From IMG/VR virus record IMGVR_UViG_3300021197_000090, positions 1-21,196 of that record: 21,196 bases of DNA; one strand, 5' to 3'. Positions 7,153 through 14,615 of this stretch are shown piece by piece. Below the pieces are notes generated by a model. That model was not told the DNA's origin. It worked only from the letters and a program-made list of their open reading frames with translations, and made no database searches. How positions within the stretch are numbered: position 1 is the first letter of the stretch; every line of letters starts with the position of its first letter. The DNA is from a virus. The position numbers and the translations under genes were made by a program.

Positions 7153-9275
7153 CTTGGGCCTTCCTGTCTTGCATTGACGCGAAAGTCGCCAAGCTGCCAG
7201 TCATCCGAAGTTCCTGTACTCTGAAATTTCAAGGCAATCTGGCGACCCTTTGCGCGAGTGCTGACGTTCTGCGTTGTTGACGTAATTGCAAACGGCCCTT
7301 TCACTGTTTCAGATGAATTTGGATATTTGCGCGTGTTCATATACACAGCAAGATTTGTATCTGCTGTCATTACTGCGTCAGGAACAATTCTATCGACCAT
7401 GTACAAATCATTTCCCTCGGCTGTAATTTCGCGGGGCGAACCTTCAATAAATGCATTCATAGCCGCACCATTGGCGCTGGTGCCTGTCTCATGGTCATAA
7501 AGGTATCCATCAGGATCGAATGCGAAAGGCTTGTTGCGTGAGCCAAAGCTATCCGACCAAACGGTTCTGTCCATTGTGCCAATTGTCCATGCATTTTCTG
7601 CGTAATTAAACGTAATATAACTGTCGTTTTCTGGATTTATTTCAACAGAATTGTCAGTTGAAACATAGAACCAAGTGATTTCTTTAAATGCCTTGTTGTG
7701 TCCCACAACAACTTTATCAAAATATCGATCCTGCAAGCGATTAAATAAATAATACTGAACAGAGCATGGCAATTCATTAACCACACCATCGTATTTAAAG
7801 AAATTACGCTTGCCCATCCAGAAGACATTACCATCAATGCTAATCATTGCATTCATTCCAGCAGCGCCACAATCTGTTGCCAGCAGTCGGAATGCAAAAA
7901 TAAATGGGGGGCCAACGAAGGTCATGCCATAAATTGCTTCGTCGGTGGATATGATTGTCTCCTCACGCGCCGAGATCATCGCCACTATTTTTGTGCCGAT
8001 TTGCAGTCTTTGATCACCAGCCGTGTTGAGTGCCGTTGGCGCAAATTTCGTGAAGTCTTCCTGCGTGGACCACCGCACTAGCATTTCGTCCAGCGCACCA
8101 CTTGATCCATCTGAGGCGTCATAGACACTGGCCCCACCAACCACAAAGTGCCGATCTGGAAACGATACGGTGGTGGTTCTGGCAATTTCTGGAACACTTG
8201 CGGCATTTGCAAGGTCAGACACTAGGGACGCCCGTGTTGTTGGCCCAGACGAAGTATCCCAATAGTAAATTGCGCCACCCCTGATCGTTGCAATTAAATC
8301 CTCGCCCCACAAGTTTAGGCTCCACAGGCTGTTGTCCAGATTAATTGTATCATCCGTAATTGCTCTGGCCGTTCCCCAAGTGCTTTCTCCCCAGCCGCCA
8401 ACGCCCCAGCCAAGTGCGGGGTCAGAGCTTTGAGACCCAAGGCCAGCCGCCGCTCCAATTAAATAATTAATAACAATTGCATTTCCACCGCCAGCCGACA
8501 CGGTTGAGGTGGCTGCGCTGCTGACAGTAATGCTGTAGCTGTTTGTGTTAATAAACGTAATTTGATAGCCAGCTTTTTGATTTAATTGATCGGCTGTGAC
8601 GCCGCCTATTGCCGCCGCGCCTGTAATTGCAATCCAGTCGCCGTTAACGGCACCGTGGTTGCTGTCTGTTATGGTCACCGTTGTGCTTTCATCCGCTGTG
8701 GCAAATGGAGCTATTAATACTTGAGTGACCGTTGCGCCACTGTCATGGGCTGCGGCTGACGTGCTATTTGTTCCTCTGGTGCATCCAGTTAAAGTTAGGG
8801 TGCTGATGCCAGTGTAGGTTATAATTTCGCCGTCAATCTTAATTACGCCAGCAGCTTTAAAGCCAGACACGCTCGTTAAATCAATTGCAGTTTCGCTATC
8901 GTCCAGTGCCTCTGTGGTTGTGGTTGTGGCGTTTGTGCTATCACGAAGGGGCGTGATGTCGTACAGCACACCGCCTTGGACGATGTATAGATGGTTGTGC
9001 GTTCCCACCGCGATCCTGTCCACACCATCGACAAACGCCCTCCAGAAAATCATTTTTCTGCCAATGCCTGTCAGAGTTGTTTCGGTGCCAGTAATATTAC
9101 CAGACGCATCAAGCTCGTTAATTTGTTCTTTTTGCCAGCCGCCAATTTTTTCTGCGTATCCATTTTTAAATCGAACCAGATCGCAGTCAACGTAGAACGG
9201 GCCGTTTTTCCCAGCAGAATATTCTGTGGTGTCTTTTACAATGCCAGCGTTGTATTTTAGCAATTGCAGCGGCAT
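7149..9275 (-). CDS. Tail nozzle / tail-tubular-B-like structural protein, 708 aa
   Basis: The protein begins MPLQLLKYNAGIVKD and continues with DCDLVRFKNGYAEKIGGWQ, GTHNHLYIV and LYDITPL at about residues 30-110. This is the opening typical of phage nozzle or stabilisation proteins (P22 gp10 and T7 gp12 class), which form a beta-propeller at the end of short tails. Residues about 119-187 are an inserted small beta domain (AAGVIKIDGEIITYTGI, LTGCTRGTN) known from many phage structural proteins. Residues about 289-300 carry a GWGVGGWGESTWG motif. The remainder (about 305-708) is a long series of WD-like strands. The ATG overlaps the endopeptidase stop (TGATG). The family assignment rests on sequence pattern and length and is moderately sure. 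Confidence 0.8.
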   Translation of the reverse strand: MPLQLLKYNAGIVKDTTEYSAGKNGPFYVDCDLVRFKNGYAEKIGGWQKEQINELDASGNITGTETTLTGIGRKMIFWRAFVDGVDRIAVGTHNHLYIVQGGVLYDITPLRDSTNATTTTTEALDDSETAIDLTSVSGFKAAGVIKIDGEIITYTGISTLTLTGCTRGTNSTSAAAHDSGATVTQVLIAPFATADESTTVTITDSNHGAVNGDWIAITGAAAIGGVTADQLNQKAGYQITFINTNSYSITVSSAATSTVSAGGGNAIVINYLIGAAAGLGSQSSDPALGWGVGGWGESTWGTARAITDDTINLDNSLWSLNLWGEDLIATIRGGAIYYWDTSSGPTTRASLVSDLANAASVPEIARTTTVSFPDRHFVVGGASVYDASDGSSGALDEMLVRWSTQEDFTKFAPTALNTAGDQRLQIGTKIVAMISAREETIISTDEAIYGMTFVGPPFIFAFRLLATDCGAAGMNAMISIDGNVFWMGKRNFFKYDGVVNELPCSVQYYLFNRLQDRYFDKVVVGHNKAFKEITWFYVSTDNSVEINPENDSYITFNYAENAWTIGTMDRTVWSDSFGSRNKPFAFDPDGYLYDHETGTSANGAAMNAFIEGSPREITAEGNDLYMVDRIVPDAVMTADTNLAVYMNTRKYPNSSETVKGPFAITSTTQNVSTRAKGRQIALKFQSTGTSDDWQLGDFRVNARQEGPR

Positions 9276-9727
9276 CAGAACATGGTCTCAAAATGTGGAG
9301 CATCGATAAAGGGCCTACGTCCCTGTGATCTGCGAATGTCTATATAGCTGTTCATAGCGTCCTCTGCGCTACCCTCCCAAGCACCTAGATCATTAACAGT
9401 CCACGCAGCGCCCCAGCGTAGCTTTACGCCCACAGCCTCTGCGCCTTCTTTCATAGCGTCTGCAATTTCATCATAGAGGTTCAGTTCCCATCTGCCGCCA
9501 TCGCAGTAAGCCATCAAATCAACGGCGTTACCGTCAATGTGTTTTGACTTCATGGTTTGCGAAGCCCCTTTTGCAACCAAAGCACGTTGTTCGTCTATTG
9601 TTCGCAATCCGCAAATTACCGAAAAGTCTTGTTTGGTAACACCGATAGCGTACTTAACAACAGCCACCATTTTTTCGTCTACACCGTCCAGCCTAGATAG
9701 ACTTCGTTTGCTTAACTTGTAGCCCAT
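9275..9727 (-). CDS. Peptidase M15-type endolysin (zinc peptidoglycan endopeptidase)
   Basis: This 150-aa protein has the M15 zinc-peptidase signature. SKHIDGNAVDL supplies ligands His63 and Asp70 (SxHxxGxAxD), and IDAPHFE near the C-terminus supplies His145, with Asp142 in the D-x-x-H position of the catalytic acid in T5-type L-alanyl-D-glutamate endopeptidases. The early segment GLRTIDEQRALVAKGAS is also typical. It would cut peptide cross-links of peptidoglycan at the end of infection. There is no signal peptide, so it needs a holin; membrane-protein genes lie immediately upstream. An AGGGA ribosome site precedes the ATG, 2 bases after the holin-like gene's stop. The peptide bond cut (L-Ala-D-Glu or D-Ala-containing) cannot be decided from sequence alone. 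Confidence 0.92.
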   Translation of the reverse strand: MGYKLSKRSLSRLDGVDEKMVAVVKYAIGVTKQDFSVICGLRTIDEQRALVAKGASQTMKSKHIDGNAVDLMAYCDGGRWELNLYDEIADAMKEGAEAVGVKLRWGAAWTVNDLGAWEGSAEDAMNSYIDIRRSQGRRPFIDAPHFETMF

Positions 9728-9729
9728 AA

Positions 9730-10185
9730 TTATTTCCCTGCATATTTACTGATTGCCCGATTTCCGAACCAGAATGCTAAAACTGCGCTCATAAGCCCAG
9801 CCGTTTCTTGATCCCACATTTTGTCAACAGCTTGCATCCAATCGCCACCAGCCTGTGTGACCTTCACCATGATTACAACTTTTGTGGCAATGAATAGAGC
9901 AAAAAACATATAAGTGATAACGGGCCGAACGGACCCACGTAAGGCGTTGATAAAACCTCCAGCGTCGATAGAACTGTCATGTAAATACAACCCTTTCGTT
10001 TCTTCAATGTCAGCTTGTTTATCCAACTCAACCAACTTCATTTCTGAACGTTTTTGCGCTAGTTCTGTCTCGATTTGCATCATTTCGATGCGGTGCTTCT
10101 GCTGCTGATTGGCCTTGAAGTAATCAAGCACAGACGGCAGAAACGATGATCCGAAGCCCAGCAGGCTTCCCAATAAAGCCATCAT
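9730..10185 (-). CDS. Holin-like membrane protein (3TM holin / GTA-release family), 151 aa
   Basis: The protein starts MMALLGSLLGFGSSFLPSVL, a hydrophobic N-terminal segment. A charged helical region follows (residues about 24-70: QQQKHRIEMMQIETELAQKR). Two hydrophobic spans come next, about 86-108 (RPVITYMFFALFIATKVVIM) and 128-143 (AGLMSAVLAFWFGNRAIS). This arrangement and the W-F-G-N-R ending fit the 3TM holin family also found in gene transfer agents. Its role would be to permeabilise the inner membrane so the endopeptidase reaches the wall. The ATG overlaps the upstream stop (ATGA) and has a GGAG ribosome site. It directly precedes the endopeptidase gene. Confidence 0.82.
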   Translation of the reverse strand: MMALLGSLLGFGSSFLPSVLDYFKANQQQKHRIEMMQIETELAQKRSEMKLVELDKQADIEETKGLYLHDSSIDAGGFINALRGSVRPVITYMFFALFIATKVVIMVKVTQAGGDWMQAVDKMWDQETAGLMSAVLAFWFGNRAISKYAGK

Positions 10186-10385
10186 GTTTTTTCTCCATTA
10201 ATGAAGATGCCAAAACAGCCAGTGAGTGCGCCCATACAGACGCTAACCAACCCCGCTTGGGCATTTGTCACAAGATCGGGTGGAATGGACATAAACCAGT
10301 GAACACTTTGATACGTTAGCACCGTGACAGCCAGCATCATCAGGCGCGGTAAAACTTTGAGTTTATCAAACGTCTCTGGTGTCAT
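10182..10385 (-). CDS. Small two-span membrane protein, holin-like, 67 aa
   Basis: Two hydrophobic spans are visible, about residues 12-32 (PRLMMLAVTVLTYQSVHWFM) and 42-62 (AQAGLVSVCMGALTGCFGIF), joined by a short PPD-containing turn and ended by a charged tail (NGEKT). The size and two-span layout fit a class II-type holin or a holin partner. It lies between a coiled-coil membrane protein and the 3TM-type holin, with an ATGA overlap to the latter. Whether this or the 151-aa protein is the pore former cannot be told from sequence. Confidence 0.7.
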   Translation of the reverse strand: MTPETFDKLKVLPRLMMLAVTVLTYQSVHWFMSIPPDLVTNAQAGLVSVCMGALTGCFGIFINGEKT

Positions 10386-10389
10386 AGTC

Positions 10390-10584
10390 TTACCCCATTT
10401 TTGTTAGTACAGTCATCAGCATTACGATTATCGCCGCACTGGCACCGATCATAATCGCCTCCAGACGCTTTACCCTCGTAAATAGCTCTTTGTGCTGTAT
10501 GGTCACCTCTGTGCGTAAAGACGCAAAGGTGACATTTAGATCATCGATGCGCTGATGGGCGCTGCTGACTGTGCGTTTGTCCAT
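10390..10584 (-). CDS. Small coiled-coil / single-span membrane protein, XhlA-like, 64 aa
   Basis: Residues 1-42 form a charged heptad-like helix (RIDDLNVTFASLRTEVTIQH, then RVKRLEA), followed by one transmembrane span (about 43-61, IMIGASAAIIVMLMTVL) and a very short tail. This is the layout of the XhlA haemolysin/holin-accessory family and of some phage lysis accessory proteins. The ATG is in a TAATG overlap with the 111-aa gene. It is followed after 4 bases by the two-span holin-like gene, so the three membrane proteins form a unit ahead of the endopeptidase. Membership of XhlA is inferred from architecture rather than clear sequence identity. Confidence 0.68.
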   Translation of the reverse strand: MDKRTVSSAHQRIDDLNVTFASLRTEVTIQHKELFTRVKRLEAIMIGASAAIIVMLMTVLTKMG

Positions 10585-10919
10585 TACGTCACCTCAACCC
10601 AACTCGTTGTATCTTCGTTCCAATTGTACATTTTGTCATCATCAGGGTACGCAACAGGCGGTTCCCACAAACAGGTTGTTTCGTTGAGCGTCCAACTTGG
10701 AAACGGCTGTGGTGTATAAAAAGCATCACGGGTGCTGTCATAAGTGTAGCCAATACCAGCAAAGTTTTTGCGTAGTGGTGTGTTGCCTAAAGTGTGTTGA
10801 CCGCCATGCGTATTGTAGCTGGTCTGAACCCATGTACCTGACTGAGTGTCAATAAAATCTTGTTCTGCCACAATAACTTGTGTTACAAGTCCATCAATTA
10901 TTTTTGCAAAATGGCTCAT
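10584..10919 (-). CDS. Conserved small phage protein (cyanophage-type 'MSHFAKI' family), 111 aa
   Basis: The start at 10919 (MSHFAKIIDGLVTQVIVAEQ) was chosen because its ATG overlaps the adhesin stop as ATGA; a longer reading begins inside the adhesin gene. The body contains GTWVQTSYNTHGG, PLRKNFAGIGYTYD and TTCLWEPPVAYPDD, Trp- and Pro-rich segments I recognise from a small protein family common in marine cyanophages and related phages, usually beside tail-fibre genes. Its function is not known to me. The position between adhesin and lysis genes suggests a tail-fibre-associated component. The family match is confident; the role is not. Confidence 0.8.
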   Translation of the reverse strand: MSHFAKIIDGLVTQVIVAEQDFIDTQSGTWVQTSYNTHGGQHTLGNTPLRKNFAGIGYTYDSTRDAFYTPQPFPSWTLNETTCLWEPPVAYPDDDKMYNWNEDTTSWVEVT

Positions 10920-11887
10920 ATTGCATACCTTATGATAACTGTTCCAGAGCCACCTGCCGCACCAGAGCGTTGCCATTCTTGGCAACCGCCACCGCCGCCG
11001 CCTGTATTAGCTGATCCAGCCGTTGGATTTACTGTACCAAGTGCTGGGTTATTTTCACTAGCTCTCAGGCCACCATTGCCACCGCCACCCGATCCCCCGA
11101 TATTCAATATATTATTGTTAGGTACGTTTAGACTGTAAGTCCCGCCGCCACCGCCGCCAGCTCTTGTAACTGACGAACCAGTAATTACAGAGGCTAAACC
11201 TGCACCCCCAGCACCTCCCTGCTCAGGATTGGTCCCCTGCCAGTCGCCAATTGTGCCTTGGTTGTTTGTGCCAACCGCTGATGCACCGCCGCCGCCGCCT
11301 CCATGCGGAACACCCGCCCCCGATGAAGTGGACTTACCTCCAGCAAAACCTTGCCCAGACGTACCCGCACCACCAGCAGCACCACCATAACCAGAGCCGC
11401 CGCCAGAGCCGCCTGCCGCACCTACAGTTGCGCTGGACCCATTTCGCCAAGAAGCACCACCGCCGCCGCCTGTAGATGTCACAGAATTAAATGAAGAATT
11501 TGAGCCGTTGGCTCCAAAACCACCATTACCATTTCCGACTGATGCCCCTCCTGCGCCACCTGCGCCAACGGTTACGGTATAATCCCCAGCACTTACACTC
11601 ATTCGGCTTTCGGTAGATGCACCGCCACCAGTATTTTCTGATCCAACAGAAGAACGATAACCGCCAGCACCGCCAGCACCTGAGTGCTGGGTTCCACCAC
11701 CGCCACCACCAGCAATTATTAAAAATTCAATATCGGAAGATTCGCCAGAGTTTACTGTAAAAGTACCACTACTTGTAAACGTGTGGATTTTAAAACCCCC
11801 TGCTTCAGTGATAGTTCCGCCAGTAGCATCTAATCCACCGCCGCTTGTAAAAGCACCGAAACCTAAAACTTGATAACCAAAGCTCAT
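10916..11887 (-). CDS. Glycine-rich tail adhesin candidate, 323 aa
   Basis: The N-terminus (MSFGYQVLGFGAFTSGGG) leads into a beta segment (GGFKIHTFTSSGTFTVNSG, then IEFLIIAGGGGGG), the well-known entry to glycine-rich phage proteins. Most of residues 75-310 is built of GGGGG, GGAGG and GGSGG blocks separated by short variable loops, and it ends with a strand (GTVIIRYAI). Such repeats resemble the polyglycine-helix receptor-binding domains of phage adhesins such as T-even gp38; no homology is claimed, only the type of design. The gene follows the tail fibre by 9 bases with a GAGG ribosome site. It would sit at the fibre tip and determine host specificity (inferred). Confidence 0.8.
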   Translation of the reverse strand: MSFGYQVLGFGAFTSGGGLDATGGTITEAGGFKIHTFTSSGTFTVNSGESSDIEFLIIAGGGGGGTQHSGAGGAGGYRSSVGSENTGGGASTESRMSVSAGDYTVTVGAGGAGGASVGNGNGGFGANGSNSSFNSVTSTGGGGGASWRNGSSATVGAAGGSGGGSGYGGAAGGAGTSGQGFAGGKSTSSGAGVPHGGGGGGASAVGTNNQGTIGDWQGTNPEQGGAGGAGLASVITGSSVTRAGGGGGGTYSLNVPNNNILNIGGSGGGGNGGLRASENNPALGTVNPTAGSANTGGGGGGCQEWQRSGAAGGSGTVIIRYAI

Positions 11888-11896
11888 TGCTCAACC

Positions 11897-13558
11897 TCAC
11901 GCATCATTGGCTGCATCTGTTGTGAAGAATAGTTTAATGCCCAACAAACGAGACACGCCAGTAAATGTATCGCCTCCCGCATTAGCATCTCTAAATATTT
12001 GGAAATAAGATTGCGTATCAACAGCAGCATTTGTAAGGGTTACGTCCCCGCTAACAGCAGAAACCTGTTGATCTTCTACCGTGCCTATCCCTGCGTCTGT
12101 AACCGTTACGGCTGTACCAAACGCAACATCTATAGTGGCACCATCGGCAACCGAAACGCCCTGCAATCCCCATATGCAATCCCCAGTATTTGTGGTGCTA
12201 GGTGTCCAAAATACTTGAAATTTTATCACTCCTTCATTCCAAGACTTGGGAAATCCGATTGAGAACTGAGCAAAGTCATCTGCATCGGCTGCAAAATCTA
12301 AGACTTTCATGTCAGGCCGTAACGCAGTTGTTTCAACTTGAGTGAGGTCTGAGCATGGGTTTGTCGTGCTGGGATACATTGCAGCGGCAGGAACCCAAAT
12401 AGTTTCCAAGCCAGCAACTTTGACTGCTGCACCGCCAGATGTAATATTGCCTACAACAGCTACATTTGTAGTGCCTGTAGGTATTTCAAGAACGTCAGCA
12501 TCAGCATCATTTTTAATGGTTACATCGTTAGTGCTACCCTGTCCTGTAAGAATAAGACCTTCTGCTGCAGTGTAACCAATAGCAGCATTATCACCAGCCG
12601 CCGTGTCACCAGCGGGTTCTACTGTGCCTGTAGCAATCACATTGCCTGTTACTGAAATTCCTGACGCACTTGTCGCCATTTTAATTGCATTGTTATGGTA
12701 TAGAGAAACTGCACCATCAGCTTCAAAATACCCCATTGTTTCACCAGTGTGCTTACCAATGGTCACTGCGGCATTGCCACGAAGGATTAGCCCTCCGGTT
12801 CCAGCGTCATCTACATAGCTATCAGACCCATCATGATAAATCTGCAAATCAGACCCAGCACCAAACATTGCTTTAGCACCATCAGGAAACAGAATATCAT
12901 CAGTGCCTGTAGGTACAGTAAACACCACAGCATCTGCGTCATTCTTCAATGTAATATCTGAGGTAGAACCCTGACCTGTAAGGATTAAGCCTTCAGCCGC
13001 CGTGTAACCAATAGCAGCATTATCACCAGCCGCCGTGTCTCCTGTGGCGTTTAAAGTGTCTCCTGTTATGTCACCAGCCGCGACCAGATCATCATCAACA
13101 AACAAATCAACAACAGACAGGGCCGCGAAGGTATCAATGACCGCGCCACCAGAGCCAGCACCATCGGTGTAGACGCACTTTGTCTGGCCGTTGGCAATCG
13201 TGATGTTTGCTCCAGAGCCGCTAGTTATAATAATGTTTTGCGATCCGCTGGTGGCGTTGTGGATGTACCACAGCTTGGACACTGTGAATGTCGAGGCATC
13301 GCCGCCAGATATTGTGATTGTACACGCGCTGTCTAGCGTCCCTGTGTACTTCAGCACCATTGCCCTGCCAGCGTCTGCTGCGCCGTCAGCTATAATTGTG
13401 GCGTGGGTGTCAGCGTTTGTGGTAATGGCCTCTGTGGCGTAACCAAAGGCATCCCCAATTAGCTCAAGGTTTGTGTTGGTGACTGTTCCCCATGCGCCCG
13501 ACTGGTCGCCAGTCGCCATCTCATTGAGGCGTAAGTCGTTTACATAAGTTGAAGCCAT
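11897..13558 (-). CDS. Tail fibre protein, 553 aa
   Basis: The N-terminus (MASTYVNDLRLNEMATGDQS, then GAWGTVTNTNLELIGDAFGY) is a virion-attachment segment common to marine phage fibres. The central part is built from duplicated modules beginning GDTAAGDNAAIGYTAAEG, and from a segment with SDLQIYHDGSDSYVDDAGTG and MGYFEADGAVSLYHN, typical of marine phage fibre and appendage proteins. The C-terminal domain (FSIGFPKSWNEG, WGLQGVSVADG, RLLGIKLFFTTDAANDA) is another recurring fibre-end domain. It probably forms a trimeric fibre that contacts the cell with the glycine-rich adhesin downstream. The ATG follows the 142-aa gene's stop after one base, with only a weak ribosome site (GGATAG). Confidence 0.88.
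   Translation of the reverse strand: MASTYVNDLRLNEMATGDQSGAWGTVTNTNLELIGDAFGYATEAITTNADTHATIIADGAADAGRAMVLKYTGTLDSACTITISGGDASTFTVSKLWYIHNATSGSQNIIITSGSGANITIANGQTKCVYTDGAGSGGAVIDTFAALSVVDLFVDDDLVAAGDITGDTLNATGDTAAGDNAAIGYTAAEGLILTGQGSTSDITLKNDADAVVFTVPTGTDDILFPDGAKAMFGAGSDLQIYHDGSDSYVDDAGTGGLILRGNAAVTIGKHTGETMGYFEADGAVSLYHNNAIKMATSASGISVTGNVIATGTVEPAGDTAAGDNAAIGYTAAEGLILTGQGSTNDVTIKNDADADVLEIPTGTTNVAVVGNITSGGAAVKVAGLETIWVPAAAMYPSTTNPCSDLTQVETTALRPDMKVLDFAADADDFAQFSIGFPKSWNEGVIKFQVFWTPSTTNTGDCIWGLQGVSVADGATIDVAFGTAVTVTDAGIGTVEDQQVSAVSGDVTLTNAAVDTQSYFQIFRDANAGGDTFTGVSRLLGIKLFFTTDAANDA
12474..12610 (-). repeat. Fibre-module repeat, copy 2 (downstream copy)
   Basis: This stretch encodes GDTAAGDNAAIGYTAAEG and following residues up to PTGT. 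It matches the module at about 12903-13042, 432 bases away (144 codons), so frame is kept. A 38-base run is identical (12570-12607 against 13002-13039); the rest differs mainly at synonymous or conservative positions. It is a tandem-type domain duplication inside the fibre gene. Confidence 0.85.
12903..13042 (-). repeat. Fibre-module repeat, copy 1 (upstream copy)
   Basis: Partner of the module at about 12474-12610, within the same fibre gene and frame. Both encode a GDTAAGDNAAIGYTAAEG core followed by LILTGQGST and KNDADA. The 38-base identical run is at 13002-13039. The two copies are separated by the YHDG and YFEADG segment, which is present only once. Confidence 0.85.
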
Positions 13559-13559
13559 A

Positions 13560-13988
13560 TCAATCTATCCTAATTATCGCATTGCTTGCAGTGGCCGCAG
13601 GGAATACAATTTTAAAGGTTCCTCCAGCAACCGTGAAGTCGCCACCAAAGTCCAAGATGGCAATTGCCAAGTCGCTCTCGGTGTCATTGTAAATCATCGC
13701 TCCACGCGCCGTGAATGTCGCGCTTGTCCAGCTTGGATCATCCGCATCAAAGCAGCCACTAGTGCTGTTGTTAACGACTGACGCATTCGCAAGCGTTACA
13801 CCGCCCGTGGTGTATCCATTTCCGTTTGCCACTTCATTAATCCCAGACGAGGCGTAGGCAGTTGTCGCCGCCCCAAGGCTTGCTGAACTGGTAAATAGGG
13901 CAATTTTAATTGTGTCGCTGTCGAGATCATGCAGCCCCAGCATTACATCTCGCTTGAACTGCGTACACATCGCTTGTGTGATAGCCAT
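13560..13988 (-). CDS. Conserved phage structural protein ('MAITQAMC' family), 142 aa
   Basis: The protein starts MAITQAMCTQFKRDVMLGLH and continues with DTIKIALFTSSASLGAATTA, GYTTGGVTL, TFTARGAMIYND and AILDFGGDFTV, ending NAIIRID. This order of strands is one I recognise as a very widespread small protein in phages of marine and other bacteria, commonly encoded next to tail or fibre genes. It is beta-rich and without membrane segments, probably a virion component. A strong GGAGG ribosome site precedes the ATG, which overlaps the adaptor-like gene's stop (TAATG). The exact role is unknown. Confidence 0.85.
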   Translation of the reverse strand: MAITQAMCTQFKRDVMLGLHDLDSDTIKIALFTSSASLGAATTAYASSGINEVANGNGYTTGGVTLANASVVNNSTSGCFDADDPSWTSATFTARGAMIYNDTESDLAIAILDFGGDFTVAGGTFKIVFPAATASNAIIRID

Positions 13989-14614
13989 TATATGCCTCCG
14001 TTGTATTCTGCTGCGTAATCGCGTTGCATCTCTTGTACCTGAGATTGCACCGCCTCGTCAAATTGCGTTTTATATAGTGACAGCGTCTCTGGCGCTTTTA
14101 AAAACGCAGACGCCTCGTAAAGAGCCGCAGCAAGCATAACCGCAGGCGCGTTGGTGTCTATCCATGTATTGGCATTAGACGAACTCAGGCCCGTCTCAGG
14201 CGCTATGAAGTCCACGCTGTAGGCCAAGGTGGATGACGGCGTTGGTGCCAATGTAATGACTGTCCCAGACGTTCCCGCGCTGTCTGTACTGTACATTCGC
14301 GGGGTGCCTTGTGTTGTCGAATTAGGCCAGTAATCTCGGATGTAAGAATCCACTCTGTGGTCAAGATACGTCACAACATTTGTGTCGGTAATTGATACCT
14401 GCCTAATCATCCGCGCCGTGGGAATTGTGTATGACGCCGTGCCTGCCACAAGATTGGCCGCAGCAGATGTCGAGCGAAAGCATGGCAGATTTGGCAGTCG
14501 CTGGAAAACCATCTCTTCAGCCTGTGCGATGATCGTGTCAATTGACGCGACGAACTCTGCTGAGTCATCCTCTAAGAAGTCTTGGATGTTGGCCTTTAGT
14601 GTTGTGTAGCTCAT
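13988..14614 (-). CDS. Adaptor-like head-tail connector protein, 208 aa
   Basis: I chose the ATG at 14614 (MSYTTLKANIQDFLEDDSAE): it lies one base after the stop of the 205-aa gene, while the longer frame would run 35 codons into that gene. The N-terminal half is helical (FVASIDTIIAQAEEMVFQRL), the middle is beta-rich (VAGTASYTIPTARMIRQVSI, PRMYSTDS, TVITLAPTPSS), and the C-terminus is a helical bundle (AVMLAAALYEASAFLKAPE). This helix-strand-helix order with a 'P..RMYSTD' turn is that of phage adaptor proteins joining portal to tail. It is the second adaptor-like protein in the window. The connector role is inferred from fold pattern and position. Confidence 0.82.
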   Translation of the reverse strand: MSYTTLKANIQDFLEDDSAEFVASIDTIIAQAEEMVFQRLPNLPCFRSTSAAANLVAGTASYTIPTARMIRQVSITDTNVVTYLDHRVDSYIRDYWPNSTTQGTPRMYSTDSAGTSGTVITLAPTPSSTLAYSVDFIAPETGLSSSNANTWIDTNAPAVMLAAALYEASAFLKAPETLSLYKTQFDEAVQSQVQEMQRDYAAEYNGGI

Positions 14615-14615
14615 T

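Noticed and set aside
10920-10985. Longer start for the 111-aa MSHFAKI protein
   Set aside because: The family begins at MSHFAKI, whose ATG forms an ATGA overlap with the adhesin stop; the extension lies within the adhesin gene.
10920-11700. Regularly recurring gccgccgccgcc words as a CRISPR-like or tandem DNA array
   Set aside because: They are codons of GGGGG blocks in the adhesin frame, with irregular spacing and no spacer structure.
11999-13442. Plus-strand frames opposite the fibre gene (e.g. 12342-12575, 13191-13442)
   Set aside because: They are shadows of a well-supported fibre gene and show no family resemblance or start signals.
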